A stretch of 64,000 nt of DNA. Source: Mesobacillus campisalis. GTDB taxonomy: Bacteria > Bacillota > Bacilli > Bacillales > Cytobacillaceae. The notes beneath the pieces were generated by a model that was not told where the DNA came from, ran no database searches, and was given only the letters and a program-made list of their open reading frames with translations. The position numbers and the translations under genes are program-made. The stretch spans positions 62,001-126,000 of the forward strand of contig NZ_LAYY01000004.1 of the NCBI RefSeq assembly GCF_000986785.1, in the 5' to 3' direction. How positions within the stretch are numbered: the stretch's first letter is position 1; each line of letters opens with the position of its first letter. This document shows positions 41,522 through 50,509 of this stretch, in pieces.

Positions 41522-42778
41522 ATGCAAAAGAATCACCTGCAAACAGAAGGGTTTCATATGCTAGCCAAGCCATCGGGACCGATTTGCAACCTAGACTGCC
41601 ATTATTGCTTTTATACTGAAAAAGAGGCGCTGTTCACAGGTACAAATCATTTTCGGATGAGTGATGAAACGCTTGAGAAATTCATCAGCCAATACATAAA
41701 AGCCCAAAATTCACCGGAAATCCCATTTGTCTGGCAGGGCGGGGAGCCTACACTGATGGGATTGGAGTTTTATAAAAAGGTAGTGGTACTGCAGCAAAAA
41801 CATGCCGAAGGCAAGAAAATCACCAACTCCCTTCAAACCAATGGCACCCTGTTAACGGAGGAGTGGTGCCAATTCTTAGCCAAACATGACTTTCTAGTGG
41901 GATTAAGTCTTGATGGACCGGAATTCATCCATGATCATTACCGGGTCGACCGTGGAGGGAAACCTACTTTCCATAAGGTTTTAAAAGCATTGCATATGCT
42001 GAAAAAATATAAGGTATCCTACAACGTCCTAACCTGTGTCACGAAGGAGTCATCCCAATATCCGCTTGAAATCTATTCCTTCTTTAAAGAGCAAGGAGCA
42101 GAATTTATTCAGTTTATTCCCATTGTCGAAAGAATGCCAGATCAAAAAGCGGCCGAGCTTGGCCTGCGTCATGCAGCCCCGCCATCCATTCATGAAGAAG
42201 AAATTCAGAAGACGGTTTCTCCATGGACGGTAGAACCAGAGAAGTTTGGGGATTTCCTCATTGCTATATTTGATGAGTGGGTCCGAAAGGATGTCGGCAG
42301 CGTTCATGTGATGAATTTTGAACAGTCACTAACCTCCTGGCTGGGGCTCCCGGCAACATCATGTGTGTTTGCGGAAACATGCGGCAGGGCCGCCATTGTC
42401 GAACATAATGGAGACGTTTATTCATGCGATCATTACATGTATCCGGATTATCGCCTTGGAAACATCTACAATGAAACGTTTGCCGAAATGATGGATTCCA
42501 ATCAGCAGCGGGCTTTCGGTGAAAACAAAAAAGCAAGTCTTCCAAAATATTGCCAAAGCTGTGAAGTCCGATTTGCCTGTAACGGAGAATGCCCAAAGCA
42601 CCGTTTTCTTTTAACCCCGGATGGAGAGCCAGGACTTAATTATTTATGTGCAGGCTACAAAAAGTATTTTTATCATATTCACAAATATATGAAAGTCATG
42701 GTCCAACTAATAGAGAATGACCTGCCGGTTTCCGAGGTAATGGGAGTGATCAAAAGGCCGCTAGTTATGAAAAAATAA
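41522..42778 (+). CDS. Radical SAM sulfatase maturase (anSME-like)
   Basis: The 418-residue enzyme has the radical SAM cluster motif CNLDCHYCFY near residues 22-31, WQGGEPTLMGLEFY, and a SPASM-type C-terminal Cys set (SCVFAETCGRAAIVEHNGDVYSCDHYMYPD..., then CQSCEVRFACNGECPKHR). Anaerobic sulfatase-maturating enzymes of this type oxidise the active-site Cys or Ser to formylglycine without O2. Its location 92 bases after the sulfatase supports that partnership. ATG 41522 is chosen with GGGAAGA ahead; an upstream in-frame start is possible. Confidence 0.93.
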   Translation: MQKNHLQTEGFHMLAKPSGPICNLDCHYCFYTEKEALFTGTNHFRMSDETLEKFISQYIKAQNSPEIPFVWQGGEPTLMGLEFYKKVVVLQQKHAEGKKITNSLQTNGTLLTEEWCQFLAKHDFLVGLSLDGPEFIHDHYRVDRGGKPTFHKVLKALHMLKKYKVSYNVLTCVTKESSQYPLEIYSFFKEQGAEFIQFIPIVERMPDQKAAELGLRHAAPPSIHEEEIQKTVSPWTVEPEKFGDFLIAIFDEWVRKDVGSVHVMNFEQSLTSWLGLPATSCVFAETCGRAAIVEHNGDVYSCDHYMYPDYRLGNIYNETFAEMMDSNQQRAFGENKKASLPKYCQSCEVRFACNGECPKHRFLLTPDGEPGLNYLCAGYKKYFYHIHKYMKVMVQLIENDLPVSEVMGVIKRPLVMKK

Positions 42779-42890
42779 TCAAACGAAGAAGTTCAGGCCA
42801 TGTCTATTTATATCCTTTGGTGTAAACCTGCTGCTATACTATCCCCGCCTATACGTAATTTATTTTTCTTTAAAAAATTTTCAGAATTAA

Positions 42891-42919
42891 TTGACATGCA
42901 AAAAGTAGAAAGGTAAAAT
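42891..42919 (+). promoter_or_regulatory. Sigma-A-type promoter of the 43036 operon
   Basis: TTGACA (42891-42896) and TAAAAT (42914-42919) are 17 bases apart. Transcription would begin near 42926. The identical pair of hexamers with the same spacing is found at 52429. Confidence 0.8.
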
Positions 42920-42932
42920 TATAGTTAATAAG

Positions 42933-42946
42933 TGAAAGCGCTTTAA
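42933..42946 (+). promoter_or_regulatory. Catabolite-responsive element (cre-like)
   Basis: TGAAAGCGCTTTAA matches the CcpA consensus at nearly all positions (the C before the final A is A). Lying just downstream of the predicted start point, it would allow CcpA repression when preferred sugars are present. Confidence 0.75.
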
Positions 42947-42989
42947 TTACTATATATATAGTAAAAATCCATGTACTAAAATTTTAGTA
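42947..42989 (+). promoter_or_regulatory. Two perfect palindromes in the leader of the 43036 operon
   Basis: TTACTATATATATAGTAA (42947-42964) and TACTAAAATTTTAGTA (42974-42989) are exact palindromes between the cre box and the start codon. The second shares CTAAAATTTTAG with 54056-54067. They are candidate operators for a regulator of the island, for instance the GntR product encoded in this operon. Confidence 0.55.
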
Positions 42990-43035
42990 AGGAAACTAAA
43001 GTGCTGAAAAAATTATTCATAAGGTGAGGTAGAGA

Positions 43036-43881
43036 ATGACAAACATAACGACACGCAAAGTTAAAACAGGAAACTATCAAACTTTTCTTCATGAAGGCGG
43101 GGAAAAATCAGCCGAGACGATCATCTTCCTGCATGGCAGCGGCCCAGGTGTAAGCGCACGGACGAATTGGCAGTATATCCTGCCGCATTTCAGTGAAAGC
43201 TTTCATGTGGTAGCTCCTGATATTTTTGGTTTTGGTGATACCGACCATCCAGAGGAGTATCCTGAAAATGGTGCAAAGTGGATGTCGGCACGAGTGGACC
43301 AAATTCTATCCTTGATGGATGCCATGGGAGTGGAAAAAGCCCACTTGGTAGGCAATTCGTTAGGTGGTGTGATTTCTCTCAATCTTCTAATGTATGCTCC
43401 GGAACGTTTCGATCGGGTTGTCCTGATGGGAGCAGGAGGGGGATTGACGGAGCCGACACCGGAACTCGCCAAATTGGCAAACTTTGCTAGCGATCCGAGC
43501 GAGGCAAACTTCAAGAACCTGTTCAGATGGTTTTTATATGATGAAACCTTCCTGGAAGCGGAACTGGACAATATTGTGGCAGAACGGATGGAAAACTTCA
43601 ATCGGCCGGAGGTTCGCAGATCGTTTGCTGCAAACTTTAAAAACTCACATTTGTCCGATATGCTTGTCCCTCCTTCCGCACTAAGGAGAATGAAGAATCC
43701 ATTCCTGCTCATTCACGGCCAGGAAGACAGGTTTGTACCGCTTGAGAGCAGCCTGTATGTCATGAAATACCTTCCTGATGTTCAATTACATACCTTTAAA
43801 CAATGCGGCCACTGGGCACAAATTGAGCAAAAGGACCGATTTATCAAACTGACAACCGACTTCTTTAAGCGGGAAATTTAA
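43036..43881 (+). CDS. Meta-cleavage-product hydrolase (alpha/beta hydrolase)
   Basis: The 281-residue product shows IIFLHGSGPGVSARTNWQY, the nucleophile elbow AHLVGNSLGGVISLN, the acid in HGQEDRFVPL, and FKQCGHWAQIEQ with the catalytic His. The HGSGPG and GHWAQIE motifs are those of the BphD/MhpC/HsaD hydrolases. It would split a ring-opened product to hydroxypentadienoate plus acid. AAGGTGAGG precedes ATG 43036. It is the first gene of operon 43036-48197. It is much closer to the hydrolase at 50510 than to that at 32493. Confidence 0.92.
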   Translation: MTNITTRKVKTGNYQTFLHEGGEKSAETIIFLHGSGPGVSARTNWQYILPHFSESFHVVAPDIFGFGDTDHPEEYPENGAKWMSARVDQILSLMDAMGVEKAHLVGNSLGGVISLNLLMYAPERFDRVVLMGAGGGLTEPTPELAKLANFASDPSEANFKNLFRWFLYDETFLEAELDNIVAERMENFNRPEVRRSFAANFKNSHLSDMLVPPSALRRMKNPFLLIHGQEDRFVPLESSLYVMKYLPDVQLHTFKQCGHWAQIEQKDRFIKLTTDFFKREI

Positions 43882-43920
43882 CCAGCATTAGAATGACTAT
43901 CTGGATTGAAGGTGTTTCGA

Positions 43921-44589
43921 GTGAAAAAAGATCAAGCCTATCGGTATATTAAAAATCAAATCATGGAAGAAAAATGGAGTTCGGAAACAGCGGTTAACGT
44001 CAATGAAATTGCGGCGGAATTGAATATGAGCCGGACTCCCATCCATAAGGCATTGTCAGAATTGGCGCAAGAAGGATTTCTCCATATCATTCCGCAAGTG
44101 GGGGTATTCGTCAAAAAACCTGATTTGAGTGAAGTGCTTGAACGTGTCTATGTGTGTGCCAGCTTGGATGCCCTGATGGCTGAACAGGCAACCTTCTATC
44201 TCAAGGAAGAGGATTTTAAGCATATGGAATCCATTTTAAAGACGATGGATGTTCCAGATATTTGTGTGGAGGAGTATTCCAGCTTAAACATAGAGTTTCA
44301 CAGGGTTATTTATGAAGCTTCCGGTTATACCTATACGCTAAATCATGCAAAGCAGCTATGGGACTACTTAAACTATGTAGGCAGTCCGGATGTGCTTTTT
44401 AGTGAAAGCAGAAGAAAGCGCTCCCAGTCAGAGCATTGGATGATTTATTTTGCGCTGAAAGACGGTGATCATAAACTGGTGAAAAGCCTGGTAGAACATC
44501 ATATGCGCCGGGTTGCTGATAGCATTAAGGATAAGCTTAGCGAGAAAGAATCCGACGAACAGGCTGTATATTCATTTTTGCATAGATGA
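43921..44589 (+). CDS. GntR-family regulator with FCD-like effector domain
   Basis: The 222-residue regulator has a GntR winged HTH (YRYIKNQIMEEKW, VNVNEIAAELNMSRTPIHKALSELAQEGFLHIIPQVGVFV) and a helical C-terminal domain of FadR/FCD type (SLNIEFHRVIYEASGY, VEHHMRRVADSIK). GTG 43921 is chosen because GAAGGTG lies 6 bases upstream; a TTG at 43906 is the alternative. It lies between hydrolase and monooxygenase genes. The AATTGTATACAATT palindrome at 52470 fits the FCD-GntR operator type. Confidence 0.9.
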   Translation: MKKDQAYRYIKNQIMEEKWSSETAVNVNEIAAELNMSRTPIHKALSELAQEGFLHIIPQVGVFVKKPDLSEVLERVYVCASLDALMAEQATFYLKEEDFKHMESILKTMDVPDICVEEYSSLNIEFHRVIYEASGYTYTLNHAKQLWDYLNYVGSPDVLFSESRRKRSQSEHWMIYFALKDGDHKLVKSLVEHHMRRVADSIKDKLSEKESDEQAVYSFLHR

Positions 44590-44624
44590 CGCAAGAAATA
44601 GCTTGAATAAAGGGAGGGTTTTAC

Positions 44625-45818
44625 ATGGAACAAGGCGTGTTGGAAACAAACAAGGAACTGGTGGCGAAAGCGAGGGATTTAATCCCGAAACTTCGTGAGT
44701 ACAGCCTTGAAATCGACGAAAAAAGCACACTTCCAGATGAGGTCGTTGAACTGTTGCAAAAGGAAGGCCTGTTAAAGGTTCTCAGGCCTAAAATGTTTGG
44801 CGGCTATGAAACCAACATGAGGACCTTTACAGAGGTCGTGACCGAAATCTCCCGCGGAAATGGATCTGCAGGATGGTTTGTTTCCCTTAGCAATATCCGT
44901 GACTATATGATTTCGTATGTATTTGGCAGGAAAGCGCTCGATGAAATTTATGTACCTGGAAAAGATGTCGTCTTTGCAGGAAATTTCAAACCCATTAAAT
45001 GCGAGATTGAAAAGGTAGAGGGCGGCTTCTATATTAAAGAAGCACAATGGCCGTTTGTTTCCGGAAGCCCTCATGCCGACTGGTGTTACTTCGGCTTCCC
45101 GACAGACGACGGAAAGGGCGGCATGGAATTTGCCATAATGGTGGTTCCGCGCCATGAACTTGAAGTTCTGGATGACTGGTTTGTAATGGGACTAAAAGGA
45201 TCCGGCAGCAACAGTGTCCTGATTAAAGATGTATTTGTCCCTGAGCACCGGGTGTCCTTGGACCGGCTGGCAAACAAACGCTACTATATGATTGATGAAC
45301 TTAGAGAAGTTCCATTATATAACACACCTTTTGTCCCATCTCTAACTCTCTCCATCGTGGGGCCGGCTTTGGGACTTGCCCAGGCAGCAATGGACCTCCA
45401 TATGGACCGGGTGAAAACGGCCGGAATTGGAAATACCTTTTATACAAGAATGAGTGAAGCGACGGTCACCCATATGCAAACCGCCCAGGCCCAGCTGAAA
45501 ATCGATTCTGCCGAACTACACCTGTATCGCGCAGTGGACAGATTGGACGCCTTTTCCGAACAAGGCCATACGATGACAATGGAGGAAGTCGTGCAAATGA
45601 AGGCGGACTTCGGCTATGTGAACCAGCTTTGCAAGGAAGCCATTGACCTGATGGTGGCTGGAGCAGGGTCCATCTTCACCTATAATAAAAATGCGTTCCA
45701 GCTAGTATACAGAGACTTCTTAACGATGCATTTACACGGATTCATCACTCCAACAAGCTTAATCGAAACCTATGGAAGGGTCCTTTGCGGCCAGGAACCA
45801 AACACGTACTTCCTTTAA
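44625..45818 (+). CDS. Acyl-CoA-dehydrogenase-fold flavin monooxygenase (HsaA-like)
   Basis: The 397-residue product has LLKVLRPKMFGGYETNMRTF, the segment NGSAGWFVSLSNIRDY, AQWPFVSGSPHADWCYFG, WFVMGLKGSGSNSVLIKDVFVP and a C-terminal helical bundle ending in RDFLTMHLHG. This layout matches HsaA and similar reduced-flavin oxygenases. It is nearer to the pair at 56748/58264 than to 28890. GGAGGG precedes ATG 44625. A flavin reductase gene follows two genes later (46913). Confidence 0.88.
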   Translation: MEQGVLETNKELVAKARDLIPKLREYSLEIDEKSTLPDEVVELLQKEGLLKVLRPKMFGGYETNMRTFTEVVTEISRGNGSAGWFVSLSNIRDYMISYVFGRKALDEIYVPGKDVVFAGNFKPIKCEIEKVEGGFYIKEAQWPFVSGSPHADWCYFGFPTDDGKGGMEFAIMVVPRHELEVLDDWFVMGLKGSGSNSVLIKDVFVPEHRVSLDRLANKRYYMIDELREVPLYNTPFVPSLTLSIVGPALGLAQAAMDLHMDRVKTAGIGNTFYTRMSEATVTHMQTAQAQLKIDSAELHLYRAVDRLDAFSEQGHTMTMEEVVQMKADFGYVNQLCKEAIDLMVAGAGSIFTYNKNAFQLVYRDFLTMHLHGFITPTSLIETYGRVLCGQEPNTYFL

Positions 45819-45904
45819 TATAAATTAGGTTAGCGCGTCTTTAGAATACTGATAATTTGGAAGATTGGGAATATAATTCATCCAAAAATTAAGGGGGATT
45901 CAAA

Positions 45905-46858
45905 ATGAGTTTACCGGAAATCGCCAAGTTGGGCCATGTTGCACTAGTAACGACTGATCTTGAGAAATCACTGTGGTTTTTTAAAGAAATTGTTGGGCTT
46001 GAAGAGACAGAAACCGTAAATGGAACGGTGTATATGAGGGCATGGGGTGATTTTGAACATCATACGCTTTCCCTCACAGCCGGGGAAGAATCCCGTATCG
46101 ACCATATTGCCTGGAGAACAAAGCGTCCAGAAGATGTAGAGGCTTTTGCACAGCTCCTGCAAGAAGCAGGAACAGAAGTAAAATGGGTTGAGGCTGGAGA
46201 AGAAGCAGGCCAGGGAAGGGCGATCCGCTTCAAACTCCCTAGCGGCCACAGCTTTGAACTTTATTATGATGTTGAAAAGCCATTGGCTTCACCTGAAAAA
46301 CGGTCTGTTCTAAAAAACCAAACCTACAAATCATGGGCAAGGGGAGTATCGCCGCGCAGAATCGACCATGTGAACCTGCTTACCTCTTTAAAAGCAAATG
46401 AGATTTCCGACTTCCTTGAGGAGAAATTAGGCTTTAAAATGCGTGAATACATTGAGGCTCCGGATGGATCTTACCTTGGTACCTGGCTGAGTGTGACTCC
46501 ATTGGTACACGACATCGCCATCAGCCATGATCCATTCTCGCCATCAACCCACCAAATTCACCATTTGTCCTATTGGCTGGACAATGCACAGGATCTGTTA
46601 AGGGCAGCTGACATTTTAACCGAGCATGGCATTGAATTCAAAGGGCCTGGAAAACACGGCATTTCCCAAGCCATGTACATTTATGCAATTGATCCGGGAA
46701 GCGGAGTGCGCGTGGAATTGTTCACCAACGGATACTTGATCTTTGAACCGGATTGGGAGCCAATTAAATGGACATTGGATGAAATGAATATTGGTTTCAC
46801 CTTCTGGGGAGATCAAATGGACAATAAACCGGAAAACAACCCTACCATTCCAGCTTAA
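45905..46858 (+). CDS. Extradiol ring-cleavage dioxygenase (catechol 2,3-dioxygenase type)
   Basis: The 317-residue two-module VOC enzyme has metal ligands in the second module: H155 (RRIDHVNLL), H219 or H220 (QIHHLSYWL) and E271 (GVRVELFTNG). FKGPGKHGISQAMYIYAIDPGSG is typical of catechol 2,3-dioxygenases. It would open the catechol made by the monooxygenase upstream. AGGGGG precedes ATG 45905. The dioxygenase at 54138 is a close paralogue with almost the same length and order of motifs. Confidence 0.92.
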   Translation: MSLPEIAKLGHVALVTTDLEKSLWFFKEIVGLEETETVNGTVYMRAWGDFEHHTLSLTAGEESRIDHIAWRTKRPEDVEAFAQLLQEAGTEVKWVEAGEEAGQGRAIRFKLPSGHSFELYYDVEKPLASPEKRSVLKNQTYKSWARGVSPRRIDHVNLLTSLKANEISDFLEEKLGFKMREYIEAPDGSYLGTWLSVTPLVHDIAISHDPFSPSTHQIHHLSYWLDNAQDLLRAADILTEHGIEFKGPGKHGISQAMYIYAIDPGSGVRVELFTNGYLIFEPDWEPIKWTLDEMNIGFTFWGDQMDNKPENNPTIPA

Positions 46859-46912
46859 TCAGGATGAAAAAAGAATAGATTACAAGATATATCGCAGGAG
46901 GAGAGAAGGATA

Positions 46913-47395
46913 ATGGATGATCGTCTATTTCGCAATGCAATGGGTACTTTCGCAACAGGAGTTACCGTTATTACAACAGAGGCAGAAGGTGAAGTTCATG
47001 GCATGACCGCAAACGCCTTTATGAGCGTCTCGCTTGATCCAAAACTTGTTGTGATTTCGATTAAAGAAAATGCGCGAATCCTGAGTAAAATCCAGGAAAG
47101 CAAAACATTTGCCGTCAATATCCTTTCCGACGAACAGCAAGAGGAGTCGATGATCTTTGCCGGACAGATAAAAGAAAAGCGCAAAGTTGCATTCGGCCGC
47201 CTGTCAGGCCAGCCAGTCGTTCCTGGTGCACTGGCACAGATAACATGCGAGGTTTCTGCTGAACATGTGGAAGGTGACCATACGCTATTTATCGGAAAAG
47301 TAACCGACATCCATCTTGAAGATGGAAACCCGCTGTTATTTTATAAAGGCCGCTATCGTTCATTGGCAGAGGAAAAAGAGGTTGTTTCAAAGTAA
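46913..47395 (+). CDS. Flavin reductase (HsaB/HpaC-like)
   Basis: The 160-residue enzyme shares nearly all motifs with the reductase at 30126: FRNAMGTFATGVTVITTEAEG, HGMTANAFMSVSLDPKLVVIS, EHVEGDHTLFIGKVTDI. It would provide reduced flavin to the oxygenases at 44625 and perhaps also to 56748 and 58264, which have no reductase of their own nearby. AGGAGGAGAG precedes ATG 46913. Confidence 0.92.
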   Translation: MDDRLFRNAMGTFATGVTVITTEAEGEVHGMTANAFMSVSLDPKLVVISIKENARILSKIQESKTFAVNILSDEQQEESMIFAGQIKEKRKVAFGRLSGQPVVPGALAQITCEVSAEHVEGDHTLFIGKVTDIHLEDGNPLLFYKGRYRSLAEEKEVVSK

Positions 47396-47420
47396 ATTGG
47401 CAATAAAGGAGCAAGTGGAC

Positions 47421-48197
47421 ATGGAGATTAAAAAAGCGGCCGCCGCTCTTTTGGAAGCGGAAAACGCCAAAGAACCGATTGATCCTTTTACATCATCAGC
47501 AGAAGATATTTCTGTTGATGATGCCTATCAAATCCAGCTGGAGCAAATCCGGCATAAAGTAGACAACGGAGCAGTGATTGTCGGCAAGAAGATTGGTTTA
47601 ACGAGCAAGGTCATGCAGGATATGTTTAATGTATCCCAGCCAGATTATGGCCATATCCTTGATAGCATGATGTATAAGAACGGTGAAACCATTTCCCTTG
47701 AGCAGTTCATCCAGCCCAAAGTGGAATTTGAAATTGCCTTTGTGCTGAAAAGGGATTTAAAAGGTCCTAATGTTACGATTGAGGATGTCATAGAAGCCAC
47801 AGATTATGTCGTTCCGGCGATCGAAATTATCGATAGCCGAATCAAAGACTGGAAGTTCAAATTTGAAGATACAGTTGCAGATAATGGTTCCTCCGCCGGT
47901 GCGATTCTCGGTGGGCAGCCTGTTCAATTGAACGATATTGACCTTCCTTCCGTAGGGATGACTGTTTATAAAAATGGGGAGCTCCTCGATTCCGCGACAG
48001 GATCAGCCGTCATGGGGAATCCGCTGAATGCGGTGGCATGGCTTGCAAATGCCTTAAGCAGCTATGATATTTCCTTAAACAAAGGGGAAGTAATCCTTTC
48101 CGGAGCTCTGTCTGCAGCGGTTCCGATTGAAGATGGCGATTCTTTCACAGCGGATTTCGCCCATCTAGGTTCGGTTTCGGCGGCGTTTAAACAATAG
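47421..48197 (+). CDS. 2-keto-4-pentenoate hydratase (MhpD-like)
   Basis: The 258-residue hydratase has VIVGKKIGLTSKVMQDMFNVSQPDYG, FEIAFVLKRDLKGPNVTIEDVIEATDYVVPAIEIIDSRI and VAWLANALSSYDISLNKGEVILSGA. These match the paralogue at 33439. It hydrates 2-hydroxypenta-2,4-dienoate or an alkyl homologue. ATG 47421 is used (AAAGGAGC upstream); the longer frame overlaps the flavin reductase gene. It ends the 43036 operon. Confidence 0.93.
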   Translation: MEIKKAAAALLEAENAKEPIDPFTSSAEDISVDDAYQIQLEQIRHKVDNGAVIVGKKIGLTSKVMQDMFNVSQPDYGHILDSMMYKNGETISLEQFIQPKVEFEIAFVLKRDLKGPNVTIEDVIEATDYVVPAIEIIDSRIKDWKFKFEDTVADNGSSAGAILGGQPVQLNDIDLPSVGMTVYKNGELLDSATGSAVMGNPLNAVAWLANALSSYDISLNKGEVILSGALSAAVPIEDGDSFTADFAHLGSVSAAFKQ

Positions 48198-48221
48198 TTT
48201 TCATTCGATCCGTACAGTAAA

Positions 48222-48257
48222 GAGAGATCCTTTGCCTGGTTAGCAGGGGGATCTCTC
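48222..48257 (+). terminator. Probable terminator of the 43036-48197 operon
   Basis: GAGAGATCC and GGATCTCTC form a 9-bp stem with an 18-base loop. No T-run follows, so strength is uncertain. Confidence 0.5.
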
Positions 48258-48295
48258 CATCTGTCTGAATTCTTTTCTATAAGAAGGAGGAAGTC

Positions 48296-50143
48296 ATGAA
48301 TACTGAACTTGCAGATTCCCAGGATAAAAAGAACAGCAATAAGAAAATTTTATCTACCTCTGCTGGATTTGGCCTTCTTCGAAAAGGGTTGATTGAAAAC
48401 TTGGGCCAAAAGCGGGCCAAAGGGTTTCTGCTTCGCTATGGCTGGAGTTTGGGAGTCAGTGATGCGGAAGAGGCCATGAAAGAGAGCTCCTCCTTGGATT
48501 TCCTGATCAAGCAGGCATCCATTCTCCACCTGAATACAGGCCATATTGGGGATATCCAATCCGAAAGATGGATAGAAATGAGCGATGCCAACGAGATCAA
48601 ATCCATCTCCGCAAAGGGAAAATGGATGGATTCCTTTGAGGCGAAAGAGCATTTGAAGCACCACGGTGCAGCGGATGCTCCCGTTTGTTCCACCCTGGCC
48701 GGTTATGCAAGCGGCTATATGTCAACGATTCTTAAACAAGACGTCGTCGTGAAAGAAACCCGCTGTATCGGTATGGGAGACAGTGAATGCCAGTTTGAAA
48801 TGAAATTAAAGGAAGATTGGGGCAGCGAAATCCAGGATGAATTAAGTCTTTATGAAGAAATGAATATCATTGAGGAATTAAATGATACCTATGAACAGCT
48901 GCTGGAACAACGGAATTATATCGATAAGGTAGCCAAATTCCATAACCGATTGACGGAAAGCATTTCGAGCGGGAGCAATCTCCACGATATCGCCCAAACA
49001 ACCTTCAGCTTGCTGAAGATTCCGGTTTCGATTGAAGACTTGAGTTTCCAGAAAATAGCCTACGCAGGGGTGAAGGAAGAAGACTATCTGGAGTTCAATA
49101 AAGACCTGGTTGAGTATTTAAAACAAAAGCTATATAAAAATCACCCCAATTTGCCTGTATTCAAGGAAACACTTCGACTAAAAACGAAGAACCAGGATCG
49201 CTTGATCACTCCCATTGTGGTTCAGAAAAAAGTCATTGGCTATTGTACTTTTTTCCAGGATAAAGAGTCATCGGGAATTTCGGAAAATGACGTCATGTTC
49301 ATCGAACGGGCAGCAAACGCGGCTTCTTTATACTTATTGAATCAAAAAACAAGTTTTGAAGCAGTGGAAAAAATGAAGGGATATTTCCTTGAACAAATCC
49401 TGAGGGGCCAGTATTCATCGGTAGAAGAAATTGTGAATCGCGGGCGGTACATGGGGTTTGACCTGGAAGCCCCATTCTATATTGCTGCGATTGATTACAA
49501 ATCCAAAGGCCCTGTATCGAAAAATGATAGTGACCATTTTGATCCGTTTCTTGAAGCGATTGTGAAATATATGGATATCCAAGGCTATAAAGCTCTAATT
49601 GGCCAGCATGAAGGCCACATCGTGATGCTCATACCCGAAACAGATCATTTATTACATAAGCTTGAAAAAATAATCAAACACATCCAATCCAGCTTTCCGG
49701 CTTATGAATATAAGGTGGGTATCAGCGACAAAGCGGAAGATATTGTGAATGTGATGGAATATCTTGAGGAATCATTCATCGCTTTGAGAATGTCGAATGG
49801 CAAGAATATCATCTCCTTTAGAGATTTAGGGATTATCGGGGTACTAATCAACTCAAAAAATAGCAGCGGAATAAAGAAAATTGCCAGACAGGAATTAGGA
49901 CCACTGTATGATTTGGGAGATCCAAAGAAAAAGGAACTATTAAAAACACTTTATGTATTCCTGGCAAACGGAGGGAAGCTCCAGCAAACAATGGATGATC
50001 TATCATTATCCATGAGCGGGCTCACCTACCGGGTGAGCAAGATCGAGAAAATGATCCATAAAGAATTGCGGGATTCAACTCAGAGTTATCAGCTGCTTCT
50101 CATTCTCGATTCTCTCATTGCCTTGGGGGAGTTGAAGTTATAA
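48296..50143 (+). CDS. XylR_N-V4R-PucR-type aromatic-responsive regulator, second copy
   Basis: The 615-residue protein repeats the domain order of the regulator at 26309. It has an XylR/DmpR-like sensor (FGLLRKGLIENLGQKRAKGF, about 20-115), a V4R-like part (CSTLAGYASGYMSTILKQ, ETRCIGMGDSECQFEMK, about 130-190) and a GAF-like middle. The PucR-type HTH lies at the end (LLKTLYVFLANGGKLQQTMDDLSLSMSGLTYRVSKIEKM). The conserved Cys pair of the V4R domain is kept in both copies. AAGGAGGAAG precedes ATG 48296. It sits between two catabolic operons, both possible targets. Confidence 0.85.
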   Translation: MNTELADSQDKKNSNKKILSTSAGFGLLRKGLIENLGQKRAKGFLLRYGWSLGVSDAEEAMKESSSLDFLIKQASILHLNTGHIGDIQSERWIEMSDANEIKSISAKGKWMDSFEAKEHLKHHGAADAPVCSTLAGYASGYMSTILKQDVVVKETRCIGMGDSECQFEMKLKEDWGSEIQDELSLYEEMNIIEELNDTYEQLLEQRNYIDKVAKFHNRLTESISSGSNLHDIAQTTFSLLKIPVSIEDLSFQKIAYAGVKEEDYLEFNKDLVEYLKQKLYKNHPNLPVFKETLRLKTKNQDRLITPIVVQKKVIGYCTFFQDKESSGISENDVMFIERAANAASLYLLNQKTSFEAVEKMKGYFLEQILRGQYSSVEEIVNRGRYMGFDLEAPFYIAAIDYKSKGPVSKNDSDHFDPFLEAIVKYMDIQGYKALIGQHEGHIVMLIPETDHLLHKLEKIIKHIQSSFPAYEYKVGISDKAEDIVNVMEYLEESFIALRMSNGKNIISFRDLGIIGVLINSKNSSGIKKIARQELGPLYDLGDPKKKELLKTLYVFLANGGKLQQTMDDLSLSMSGLTYRVSKIEKMIHKELRDSTQSYQLLLILDSLIALGELKL

Positions 50144-50234
50144 AACCATGACGAGCAGTAGGGTTTTGTGGCGAAATGATGCTTCGCTTGACGCCTCAAT
50201 TTTCAAAGGGGCAGTTATTTTCCCGAGTTGATTT

Positions 50235-50505
50235 TGGGGTAGGTAGGAGGACGCAATAGGCGGAGAATTTCCGTCTATTGTATATAGATGCAGCTTAAGA
50301 AGCAGAAATAGGCGGATTAATTACGGTTAACTGTTCAAAATAGGACAAAATCCAATGATTTTGTTGATATAAACGGAAAAAGTTCCCTTATATTTAAGGA
50401 AATATCAATATTTCCTAATATAAACGGAGTTTTACCGTTTATTTTTCAGCCACATTGAAACCAACACTAAGTTTTAACAGAACCAATCCAAAAAAGGAGG
50501 AGAAA
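50235..50505. repeat. Intergenic element shared with 34250-34515
   Basis: The gene-free stretch 50144-50509 holds palindromic boxes such as AATAGGCGGAGAATTTCCGT / CTATT and AAACGGAAAAAGTTCCCTTA, in the same order as at 34250. The 3' part (GAAACCAACA...TTTTAACAGA) also matches and reaches to the ribosome site of the next gene. It may hold a shared promoter or operator. Confidence 0.6.
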
Positions 50506-50509
50506 AAAA

